Assembly: GCA_021296215.1 (NCBI GenBank)
Contig: JAGWBA010000014.1
Span: 1 to 57,144, forward strand
Direction: 5' to 3'
From: Flavobacteriales bacterium
Lineage (GTDB): Bacteria > Bacteroidota > Bacteroidia > Flavobacteriales > ECT2AJA-044
DNA length: 57,144 nt
Below, in pieces: positions 39,287-46,884 of this stretch. The notes under the pieces were generated by a model. The model was not told where the DNA came from, did not search any database, and saw only the letters and a program-made list of their open reading frames with translations. How positions within the stretch are numbered: the stretch's first letter is position 1; every line of letters begins with the position of its first letter. A program made the position numbers and the translations under genes.

Positions 39287-40024
39287 ATGATGCTACGCTT
39301 TCGACATACAATCCTTTTATTGGTTCTCACCCTAGCGGGTGGATGGGCGACTGCGCAGGAATTATACAACTACGAGACCCGCCAGTTGCGCTCTCCGAAA
39401 TACGACTTCAAGACCATTCACTTCGGTTTCGAGTTAGGCATCAATTATTACGATTTTCACATCGATCCGGCCGAGACCTTGCAGAACATTCAGGACAATC
39501 AAAATACACTGTACAGTATTGATTGTATAGCAACACCCGGATTTACCTTGTTACTGATCTCGGACCTTCGGCTGACCAATTGGCTCAATCTGCGTTTTAC
39601 CCCGGGCATCAGCTATACCCAGCGCGACATGGTCTTTGACGTATTCAACGACCAATTGGGCGATTTTTACCAACCCAAGAGGTCGGTAGAGTCGACCTTC
39701 ATCGAGTTTCCACTATATCTCAAGGTGCGTGGAAAGCGAGTCGGAAATGCTCGTCCCTATCTTATGGGAGGTGCTAAGTACATGATCGACATGGCGAGTC
39801 AGGAATTGGTTGAGGATCCGAGGTTGTTTCGCATTAAGCGTTTCGATCTGGCCTACGAATTCGGTTTTGGGATCGATATCTATTTCGATTTCTTCAAGTT
39901 TAGTCCGCAGATCAAAGCCGTTACGGGAATGCGGAATATGGTGGTTCCCGACGACACCATCTATACTGAGGGTGTGGTCGATTTGACCACGCGCTGTGTC
40001 CTCATAAGCTTTCAGTTCGAGTAA
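39287..40024 (+). CDS. porT: T9SS/gliding protein PorT (SprT)
   Basis: 245 residues. The ATG at 39287 begins a clean signal peptide (MMLRFRHTILLLVLTLAGGWATAQ); an upstream extension of the frame lies inside ubiE. The mature chain is an eight-stranded outer-membrane beta-barrel: FGFELGINYYDFHI, LNLRFTPGISYTQRDMVF, STFIEFPLYLKVRGKRVGNARPY, YEFGFGIDIYFDFFKFSPQIK. Position directly after ubiE and the YxLxxGGxYM-like patterns match PorT/SprT, needed for T9SS assembly and gliding. It is coupled to the next gene by TAATG at 40022. Confidence 0.8.
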   Translation: MMLRFRHTILLLVLTLAGGWATAQELYNYETRQLRSPKYDFKTIHFGFELGINYYDFHIDPAETLQNIQDNQNTLYSIDCIATPGFTLLLISDLRLTNWLNLRFTPGISYTQRDMVFDVFNDQLGDFYQPKRSVESTFIEFPLYLKVRGKRVGNARPYLMGGAKYMIDMASQELVEDPRLFRIKRFDLAYEFGFGIDIYFDFFKFSPQIKAVTGMRNMVVPDDTIYTEGVVDLTTRCVLISFQFE

Positions 40025-40899
40025 TGAGACCATTGGCCCTAATACTGGCGGTGTTGTTCATCGTACCGCAGGCACAGGCCCAAATCGACTGGAATACGGA
40101 AGAAGAAGATGCGCAGCAGCAAGAGCGCGAACCGCAACAGGGCGAGGTTCCGCTTTCGCATCTGGGCATGAGCTACGCGTTGAACATTGGGGTATACTTT
40201 GCCAATCCGGCCACGGCCAACTACTACAACGGGAGTCCGAACGAGCCCAATTCCATCATGAACTTGTACAACAATCCGAATACCTATGCGGAAATTCGGG
40301 ATCAGTATAATGGGAACGACTGGTACCTCGACGGAAACAGTTTGCCGCTCGATATGCGGTACGATCGGCCTATGATGTTCGGTGTAAACCTGCAGTATTT
40401 CTGGACCGAGACCATGGGTGTTTTTCTGGACTTCAATACGGCTCAGCTGGTATCGGGCGGTTACGTGGCCGTGCAGGTGGAAGATTTTACGGGGCCGGTC
40501 ATGGAACAGCGCATTGAGCCGGAGGAGATCTGGGGAGAGGAAAGCCGGGTTCACGCTGATCTGGGATTCGCGTATGTCGTGAAGAATTCGAGTGCTGTGC
40601 AGCCATTCGTGAGCGCGGGTATCGACTTTCTCTACACCGAAGTAAAAACGAACAAAGTGAAATTCGGTAACCGCACCTACACTATATTCAATCAGGGTTT
40701 AAACGAGAACGTGAACATGCCTCAAGGTGGAATGGGCCTAGGGTGGATGTTTACCCCGGGGGTGAAATTGCGGTTGAATGCGGCCTTTTCGGCCGACATC
40801 GGATGGAACGTGTACAATACCCAAGTTCGATTGGGCGATTACAAAGAGCGCAACATGAACAGTGCCCTCTATCTTCGGTTGGTCTACTATGACTTCTAA
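40024..40899 (+). CDS. Outer-membrane beta-barrel protein of unknown function
   Basis: 291 residues with a signal peptide (MRPLALILAVLFIVPQAQA). A Gln/Glu-rich linker (EEEDAQQQEREPQQGE) precedes a small barrel: GMSYALNIGVYFANPATANYYNG, FGVNLQYFWTETMGVFLDFN, FVSAGIDFLYTEVK, MGLGWMFTPGVKLRLNAAF, ending NSALYLRLVYYDF with a terminal Phe. The N-terminal Asn/Tyr-rich insert is unusual. I do not recognise the family. Its start shares the last base of porT, so it is co-expressed with a T9SS component, and its end overlaps the start of the broken EamA gene by 11 bases. Confidence 0.7.
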   Translation: MRPLALILAVLFIVPQAQAQIDWNTEEEDAQQQEREPQQGEVPLSHLGMSYALNIGVYFANPATANYYNGSPNEPNSIMNLYNNPNTYAEIRDQYNGNDWYLDGNSLPLDMRYDRPMMFGVNLQYFWTETMGVFLDFNTAQLVSGGYVAVQVEDFTGPVMEQRIEPEEIWGEESRVHADLGFAYVVKNSSAVQPFVSAGIDFLYTEVKTNKVKFGNRTYTIFNQGLNENVNMPQGGMGLGWMFTPGVKLRLNAAFSADIGWNVYNTQVRLGDYKERNMNSALYLRLVYYDF

Positions 40900-41728
40900 A
40901 GGTATTCGCTACATGCTGCTCAGCACCTTTGCGTTCAGTCTGATGCAGCTGTGCGTAAAGTTCCTTCCCCACTTACCGGCCACTGAGCTCGTACTTTTCA
41001 GAAGTCTTATTTCGTTGGTCCTTTCCTTGGTTTACCTTCAGAGAATTGGAGTATCGCCCTGGGGAAACAATAAAAAATGGTTGGTACTGCGCGGGCTATT
41101 CGGTATCACCGCCTTGAGCATGTTCTTCTAAACTTTACAAAACATGCCGTTGGCCTCGGCAGTAACGATTCAGTACTTGTCGCCCCTGTTCACCTCGATC
41201 TTCGCCATTTTCATTTTGAAGGAACGCATGGCCAGTATTCAATGGCTGTTCTTCGGCCTGTCGATCGCCGGTGTCGTGGTATTAAAGCGTTTCGACCCCG
41301 GAATCAACTTGTTGTACATGATGTTGGGCTTGGGAAGCGCCTTTTTCGCCGGATTGGCCTACAATGCCATTCGCAAGGTTCGAGGGACGGATCATCCCGT
41401 TGTGGTGGTGTTTTACTTTCCCTTGATCGCCACGCCCATCATGGCGGTATTGAGCATTTTCAACTGAGTGACGCCGACTGGCTGGGATTGGCTCATTCTG
41501 TTGGGCATGGGAGTCTTTACTCAAATCGGGCAGGTGAATACGACCAAGGCCTTGCAGGCCGATGCTGCGAATAAGGTGACCTCGTTGAAATACCTGGGAG
41601 CGATCTACGCTTTGCTCTACGGCTTCTTCATTTTCGGCGAAACCTACACCCGGCAATCCATTTTCGGAATTATCTTGATCTTGTCGGGAGTACTGGCCAA
41701 CGTCTTGACCAAGAAAAAGACCGTTTAA
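40889..41728 (+). pseudogene. EamA-family exporter with two in-frame stop codons
   Basis: A 279-codon reading frame that would encode a 10-helix EamA/RhaT-type transporter, beginning MTSKGIRYMLLSTFAFSLMQ and ending LSGVLANVLTKKKTV. It stays in one frame throughout but is cut by TAA at 41129-41131 (between SMFF and TLQNMPLAS, where Tyr is expected) and TGA at 41465-41467 (between LSIFN and VTPTGWDW, where Trp would fit). Each could arise by one base change. Everything else is conserved, including IQYLSPLFTSIFAIFILKERM and GQVNTTKALQADAANK, so inactivation looks recent. It overlaps the upstream barrel gene by 11 bases and the convergent methyltransferase by 4. Confidence 0.8.
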
Positions 41729-42453
41729 CGGGTCAAATGCGAGAGCAGGATTCCGGCCGCAACCCCGACATTCAGGCTGTCGATCGGTGCATTCGGATCA
41801 ACCTTTGGAATCTTAACTCGGTGCGATACGCGTGTTTGCACATCGGGCCGTAGGCCGTGAGATTCTGAACCCATCACCAACACCGTGTGATCCGGCACGG
41901 TGAACTGCGCCACTTTTGCGCCGTCCATTTCGGCGCCAACGGTCGCAAAAGAACGAGCCTTGGCTTCATCGAGGAAATCGGGTATTGCTCGCTCGATAAG
42001 TTGCATGCGGAAGAGGCTGCCCATTGCGCTTTGCACCACCTTGGGGTTCCACGGCTCAGCACAATCGGAGCTCAGGATCACCTGTCGCAAACCAAACCAT
42101 TCGGCCAGTCGTAAAATGGTGCCAAGATTTCCCGGATCGCGCACCCCGTCAAGCGCGAGGATCATGGGGACGTTCCATTCGATTTCCGCCTGCGGCGGGA
42201 TTTGCACCACCGCGAGAACTTGATTCGGCACTTTGAGTCCGCTGATCATTTCGAGGTCTTTGTCAGAAACGAGCGTTGCGGCCTGCTTTTTGAGTTCGTA
42301 ACTAGTGAGAGCAAAGATTTCGTCAATCCGAAGTGGAGAATTCATTAGCTCTTCCACGACCTTGGGTGTTTCGGCGACGAATTTTCCGAACCGCTGCCTG
42401 AATTTCTTTAGTTGCAGGGAACGCAGGTATTTCTTTTGAGCGCGTGTGAGCAT
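41725..42453 (-). CDS. TrmH/SpoU-family RNA 2'-O-methyltransferase
   Basis: 242 residues, SPOUT class. The N-terminal substrate domain (KKYLRSLQLKKFRQRFGKFVAETPKVVEELM) matches RlmB/TrmH-type rRNA methyltransferases. The knotted catalytic domain has motif 1 ILALDGVRDPGNLGTILRLAEWFG, motif 2 LVMGSESHGL and motif 3 IPKVDPNAPIDSLNVGVAAGILLSH. It likely 2'-O-methylates a ribose in 23S rRNA or tRNA; the exact site is not predictable. It is divergent from tamL, the common arrangement in Bacteroidota. Confidence 0.9.
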   Translation of the reverse strand: MLTRAQKKYLRSLQLKKFRQRFGKFVAETPKVVEELMNSPLRIDEIFALTSYELKKQAATLVSDKDLEMISGLKVPNQVLAVVQIPPQAEIEWNVPMILALDGVRDPGNLGTILRLAEWFGLRQVILSSDCAEPWNPKVVQSAMGSLFRMQLIERAIPDFLDEAKARSFATVGAEMDGAKVAQFTVPDHTVLVMGSESHGLRPDVQTRVSHRVKIPKVDPNAPIDSLNVGVAAGILLSHLTR

Positions 42454-42467
42454 GCAGCGAAGAATGA

Positions 42468-42475
42468 TAATTTTG
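42468..42475 (+). promoter_or_regulatory. tamL promoter -7 box (TAATTTTG)
   Basis: TAATTTTG ends 21 bases before the tamL GTG start and lies in the 43-base gap to the divergent methyltransferase gene. Confidence 0.55.
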
Positions 42476-42496
42476 CGAAGTTAGCAAATAGAAACC

Positions 42497-44767
42497 GTGC
42501 ACTTGAACAAGCTCTTTCGACTCGTATGCCTCTTGATTGGGAGCACCCTTGTACTTTCGTCGTGCAAGGTGACCAAGTACGTCGATGACGATGAGCACAT
42601 GCTCATGACGAATGAGGTAACGGTCGACAGCACGCGATTGAGAAGTGGAAAAGAATACAGCTATTTGCGTATTACGCCGAATCGCCGATTGCTGGGTGTT
42701 CCTTTGTACTTGTTGCTGTACAATGCGGGGGATCCCGAAGCGGAAAAGGGCTTTGGCCATTGGGTTTCTGGCCTTGGTGACGGTCCGGCCGTGATCGACT
42801 CCACCAACCTGAGAAAAAGTTCAGAGCAGCTCAGTCGCTACTATTTTAACAAGGGGTATTTCGATGCCGTAGCCGATTACAAGGTCGAGTGCAATGATCG
42901 GAAGCGGGCCAAGGTGTACTTCACCGTGAAGAAAAAGAAACCTTACTTCATACGGAATATCGATTATCAAATGAATTCGCCCGAGCTCGAAGAGGTCGTT
43001 ACGGCGCAAATGAATCAACTGGGCTTTAAGTCCTGGGATCAATACAATGCCAAAGTGCTGGATCAGGAGCGCGGCAGATTAACCGAACTTTTTCGCGAGC
43101 GAGGCTTTTACGATTTTTCCAAAGAGTTCATCTATTTCGAGATCGATAGTGCACTCCCCGGTAACTTCGTGGACATCACCATGGGCATTGAGAACAAGCC
43201 CGTTCAGGAGGGCGACTCCATTCGTTATTTCGAACACACTCGATTTAACCTTCGCGATGTCAACATAGTTTATCGCTACGACCCCAATAAAGACTTTGGC
43301 GACACCTTGTCTACGTATTTGGGTTACCGTTTCTTCTTCAACGATGAATTGAGTTTTAGGCCCCGATTAGCTACCGATGCGATACTGATAGAACCGGGTG
43401 ATCGATACAAGCAATCGGACGTTACACGCAGTTATCACCACCTGATCAACCTCAAGGTCTTTGCCGGTGTGAATGTGGATTTTGTTCCCGTTGAGGGTGA
43501 TAGTGCGAGTCACTGGCTCGACGCCTATGTACTCCTGAGTCCATTCAAGAAACAATCGCTCGGTCTCGAACTCGAGGGAACACATACTTCTGGAAACTTT
43601 GGTGCGGGTGGATCCATCTTCTATCGCAATCGAAACATTTTTCACGGAGGCCAAATCCTCGAAGTGAGGTTGAACGGTGCTTTGGAAGCACAGCAGGTGA
43701 GCTCTGATGCCAGTGGGGTATTCAATACCATCCAATACGGAGTAGGTACAACCTTGCACCTTCCCTACTTCTTGCTCCCTTTCGACACTGAGGGTTGGAT
43801 GCCCAAGCGCTATCAGCCTCAAACCGATATCAACGCCAGTTACAATCAGCAAATACGGGTCGATTTCAATCGCTCCATTTTGAATTTTGGCTTACACTAC
43901 ACCTTTGATGAGAGTGTGGCCAAGCGTCATAAATTCGAATTGGCGGATTTTAATTTCGTAAAACTGACTGAGATCCGGGATTCCAGTAACATCGATGGAA
44001 ACCGGATCAGAACAGGTTTCCAAGACGCCTTTATTCCGACCATTGGTTACACCTTCCTGTACAACGACCAAAGCCTAACAGCTCCTAGGCGCGATTATCA
44101 ATTTTTCAGAGGTCATATTGAATTGGCCGGAAACATATTCAATGGTATAGCCCGGGCGTCGTCATGGACACCAAATGAGGATGGGCAGTACGAATTATTC
44201 GGAAACCCCTTTGCTCAATACGTAAAAGTGGACCTCGATTTTCGGCATTATCAACCCGTATTGGATTCGCGGCGATTCGAGTTCAGGATCAATGGTGGCA
44301 TTGCCCTGCCATATGGCAACAGCAGCGTGGTTCCTTTCGAGAAACAGTTCTTTGCGGGTGGTGCCAACGACAACCGCGGATGGGTGGCGTATACACTTGG
44401 ACCCGGAGGCGATACAACGGGGTTCGATGTGAACACCGGAGATATCAAGATCATGGCGACCTACGAATATCGCTTTTCGATTCTGGGAGATTTAAATGGG
44501 GCGCTTTTTGCCGACGTAGGAAACATATGGACCTTGGATCCCATCGAAGACCGGTATAACACCGCATTCCGATTCGATCGATTCTACGAGGAGCTCGCCA
44601 TTGGTGCGGGAGCGGGATTGCGGTACGATTTTGGGTTTTTCGTTTTTCGATTGGACGCCGGATTCAAGATCGGGCAGCCCTCACGGCCGAATGGCAACTA
44701 CTGGACCTGGGATCAGCTTCGATTCGGCAGAGCTGTTTGGAACTTCGGAATCGGATACCCCTTCTAA
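42497..44767 (+). CDS. tamL: TamL-type BamA-family outer-membrane lipoprotein
   Basis: 756 residues from a GTG. The signal peptide ends in the lipobox LSSC (residues 20-23; N terminus MHLNKLFRLVCLLIG), so it is lipid-anchored, unlike BamA itself. Three POTRA-like repeats follow (ITPNRRLLGVPLYLLLYN; SRYYFNKGYFDAVADYKVE; LFRERGFYDFSKEFIYFEID), then an Omp85 barrel with GLELEGTHTSGNFGAGGSIFYRNRNIFHGG. The lid-lock segment FFAGGANDNRGWV matches the VRGY/F element of Omp85 barrels, and the protein ends FGIGYPF with the usual terminal Phe. It probably folds or exports outer-membrane or surface proteins. A TamB (DUF490) gene, normally next door, is absent; a class I aldolase follows instead. Confidence 0.82.
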   Translation: MHLNKLFRLVCLLIGSTLVLSSCKVTKYVDDDEHMLMTNEVTVDSTRLRSGKEYSYLRITPNRRLLGVPLYLLLYNAGDPEAEKGFGHWVSGLGDGPAVIDSTNLRKSSEQLSRYYFNKGYFDAVADYKVECNDRKRAKVYFTVKKKKPYFIRNIDYQMNSPELEEVVTAQMNQLGFKSWDQYNAKVLDQERGRLTELFRERGFYDFSKEFIYFEIDSALPGNFVDITMGIENKPVQEGDSIRYFEHTRFNLRDVNIVYRYDPNKDFGDTLSTYLGYRFFFNDELSFRPRLATDAILIEPGDRYKQSDVTRSYHHLINLKVFAGVNVDFVPVEGDSASHWLDAYVLLSPFKKQSLGLELEGTHTSGNFGAGGSIFYRNRNIFHGGQILEVRLNGALEAQQVSSDASGVFNTIQYGVGTTLHLPYFLLPFDTEGWMPKRYQPQTDINASYNQQIRVDFNRSILNFGLHYTFDESVAKRHKFELADFNFVKLTEIRDSSNIDGNRIRTGFQDAFIPTIGYTFLYNDQSLTAPRRDYQFFRGHIELAGNIFNGIARASSWTPNEDGQYELFGNPFAQYVKVDLDFRHYQPVLDSRRFEFRINGGIALPYGNSSVVPFEKQFFAGGANDNRGWVAYTLGPGGDTTGFDVNTGDIKIMATYEYRFSILGDLNGALFADVGNIWTLDPIEDRYNTAFRFDRFYEELAIGAGAGLRYDFGFFVFRLDAGFKIGQPSRPNGNYWTWDQLRFGRAVWNFGIGYPF

Positions 44768-44834
44768 AAAGCCTCCAATTGCTATATTGCGTACCATTGG
44801 AACAACCTGACGAACGAACTTAAACCTTCATAAA

Positions 44835-45890
44835 ATGGCTTTCGATAACATTGCCTCTATCTTGGCCGATCAAGCCGATTATTTGCTTGAGCACGAGTCC
44901 AAAACTATCTCCAAAGACCACTTACACCAACCGGGAGCGGATTTTGTCGACCGAATTTTCACGAGTGGAAATCGCTCGAATCAGACCATGCGAAGTCTTC
45001 AATCACTGTACGATCACGGTAGACTTGGCGGCAGCGGATATTTGAGTATTCTGCCCGTAGATCAAGGAATTGAGCATTCTGCCGGTGCATCGTTCGCACC
45101 TAACCCCATTTACTTCGATCCTGAGAACATTGTAAAACTGGCCATTGAAGCCGGCTGTAACGGTGTGGCATCAACTTTTGGAGTCTTGGCGAGCGTTTCT
45201 CGAAAGTATGCCCACAAAATTCCATTCATCGTAAAGATCAACCACAACGAGTTATTGAGCTATCCGAACACCACGGATCAAATCATGTACGGTAGTGTCG
45301 AAGAAGCCTGGAACATGGGTGCCGTTGCTGTTGGTGCAACCATTTACTTCGGTGCTCCGGAAATGGACCGGCAGCTTCAAGAAGTGGCAGCTGCCTTTGA
45401 ACGCGTACATGATTTAGGAATGGCCACTATTCTCTGGTGTTATACGAGAAACGCCGCCTTTAAAACGGCAGATGAAGATTATCATACTGCGGCTGACCTA
45501 CAAAGTCAGGCCAACCACATTGGAGTGACCATTCAAGCCGATATCATCAAGCAAAAGCTCCCCACCACCAATGGAGGTTTCAATGCCGTGAAGTTCGGTA
45601 AGACTCATCCAAAGGTATACTCGGAGCTAACCTCTGATCACCCGATCGACCTTACGCGCTATCAAGTGGCCAATTGCTACATGGGGCGTCAAGGTCTCAT
45701 CAATTCGGGCGGAGGCTCTGGCAGCAATGACATGCAAGACGCTGTGGTGACCGCTGTAATTAACAAACGCGCCGGCGGTCAGGGACTAATTTTGGGCCGT
45801 AAAGCATTCCAACGTCCGATGGACGAAGGAGTGAAACTTTTGAACACGGTTCAGGATGTTTACCTTGCCAACGAAATCACCATCGCTTAA
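44835..45890 (+). CDS. fbaB: Class I fructose-bisphosphate aldolase (FbaB/DhnA type)
   Basis: 351 residues. [43 protein letters not shown], and [23 protein letters not shown] identify the DhnA-type class I aldolase, which forms a Schiff base on a Lys rather than using zinc. [19 protein letters not shown] and the C-terminal [17 protein letters not shown] phosphate-binding site agree. It splits fructose-1,6-bisphosphate into two triose phosphates in glycolysis or works in reverse in gluconeogenesis. AccD follows after 10 bases. The sequence GCTATATTGCG upstream is a poor match to the -7 box. Confidence 0.92.
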   Translation: MAFDNIASILADQADYLLEHESKTISKDHLHQPGADFVDRIFTSGNRSNQTMRSLQSLYDHGRLGGSGYLSILPVDQGIEHSAGASFAPNPIYFDPENIVKLAIEAGCNGVASTFGVLASVSRKYAHKIPFIVKINHNELLSYPNTTDQIMYGSVEEAWNMGAVAVGATIYFGAPEMDRQLQEVAAAFERVHDLGMATILWCYTRNAAFKTADEDYHTAADLQSQANHIGVTIQADIIKQKLPTTNGGFNAVKFGKTHPKVYSELTSDHPIDLTRYQVANCYMGRQGLINSGGGSGSNDMQDAVVTAVINKRAGGQGLILGRKAFQRPMDEGVKLLNTVQDVYLANEITIA

Positions 45891-45900
45891 ACCCTAGTTT

Positions 45901-46743
45901 ATGACTTGGTTTCAAAGGAAAGAAAAGGGAATCACCACCCCGACCCAAGAAAAGAAGGACACGCCCAAAGGCTTGTGGTACAAGACTCCAAGTGGCAAGA
46001 TCATCGACACGGATGAACTAAAGGCCAACTTGTATGTGTCGCCCGAAGACGGGTACCACGTACGGATTGGATCGAACGAGTATTTTCAAATACTCTTTGA
46101 CGAGGGCAATTACGAAGAGCTGGATAAAGACATGAAGTCTGCCGATCCATTGAGTTTCGTAGATACAAAGAAGTACAAGGATCGACTCAAGGCCACCATC
46201 GAAAAGACCAAACTCAACGATGCCGTAAGGATCGCAGTTGGGAAGCTCGATGGACACGATATCGTGATCGGCTCTATGGACTTTAGCTTTATTGGCGGAT
46301 CAATGGGATCAGTAGTGGGTGAGAAGATCGCCAAGGCTATCGACCACAGCATTAAAAACGAGATCCCGTTCCTGATGATCAGCAAATCGGGCGGAGCCCG
46401 AATGATGGAAGCGGCGTTCTCGCTCATGCAGTTGGCCAAGACTTCTGCGAAGCTAGCCGAACTCGACGAGGCCGGTGTTCCTTACATTAGCCTTTTGACC
46501 GATCCAACGACGGGTGGAGTAACCGCATCGTACGCTATGCTTGGTGATATCAACATAGCGGAGCCCGGTGCTTTGATCGGATTTGCAGGCCCACGCATTG
46601 TACGTGAAACCATCGGAAAAGATTTGCCGGATGGGTTCCAAACCTCAGAATTCGTATTGGAACACGGATTTTTAGACTTCATTGTTAACCGTAAAGAGCT
46701 GAAAAAGAAGCTTTCACAATTCTTAAAGCTGTTAGCCAACTAA
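45901..46743 (+). CDS. accD: Acetyl-CoA carboxylase carboxyltransferase subunit beta
   Basis: 280 residues. Carboxyltransferase beta subunit, which with AccA moves CO2 from carboxybiotin to acetyl-CoA to form malonyl-CoA. [25 protein letters not shown] is the place of the usual four-Cys zinc ribbon, but the cysteines are missing (TPSG and SPEDGYH instead of CxxC pairs). The crotonase-fold core is normal: [55 protein letters not shown] and [18 protein letters not shown]. The loss of zinc ligands is, to my knowledge, typical of Bacteroidota AccD. A terminator follows. Confidence 0.94.
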   Translation: MTWFQRKEKGITTPTQEKKDTPKGLWYKTPSGKIIDTDELKANLYVSPEDGYHVRIGSNEYFQILFDEGNYEELDKDMKSADPLSFVDTKKYKDRLKATIEKTKLNDAVRIAVGKLDGHDIVIGSMDFSFIGGSMGSVVGEKIAKAIDHSIKNEIPFLMISKSGGARMMEAAFSLMQLAKTSAKLAELDEAGVPYISLLTDPTTGGVTASYAMLGDINIAEPGALIGFAGPRIVRETIGKDLPDGFQTSEFVLEHGFLDFIVNRKELKKKLSQFLKLLAN

Positions 46744-46767
46744 TTAAGGCACAGTTCTTGAAACCAA

Positions 46768-46798
46768 CCTGGAGTCCGCTAAAGACTCCGGTTTTTTT
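46768..46798 (+). terminator. Terminator after accD
   Basis: GGAGTC (46771-46776) pairs with GACTCC (46784-46789); outer CC/GG extend the stem with one bulged T, and seven T follow. Placed 27 bases after the accD stop. Confidence 0.75.
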
Positions 46799-46884
46799 GT
46801 GGCTAACCACAACGAACTCCTACACGTATAGTAAGAAAGAAGCGGACTCAGCGTTATGAAACTTACATAAAGTCGAGCATATAA

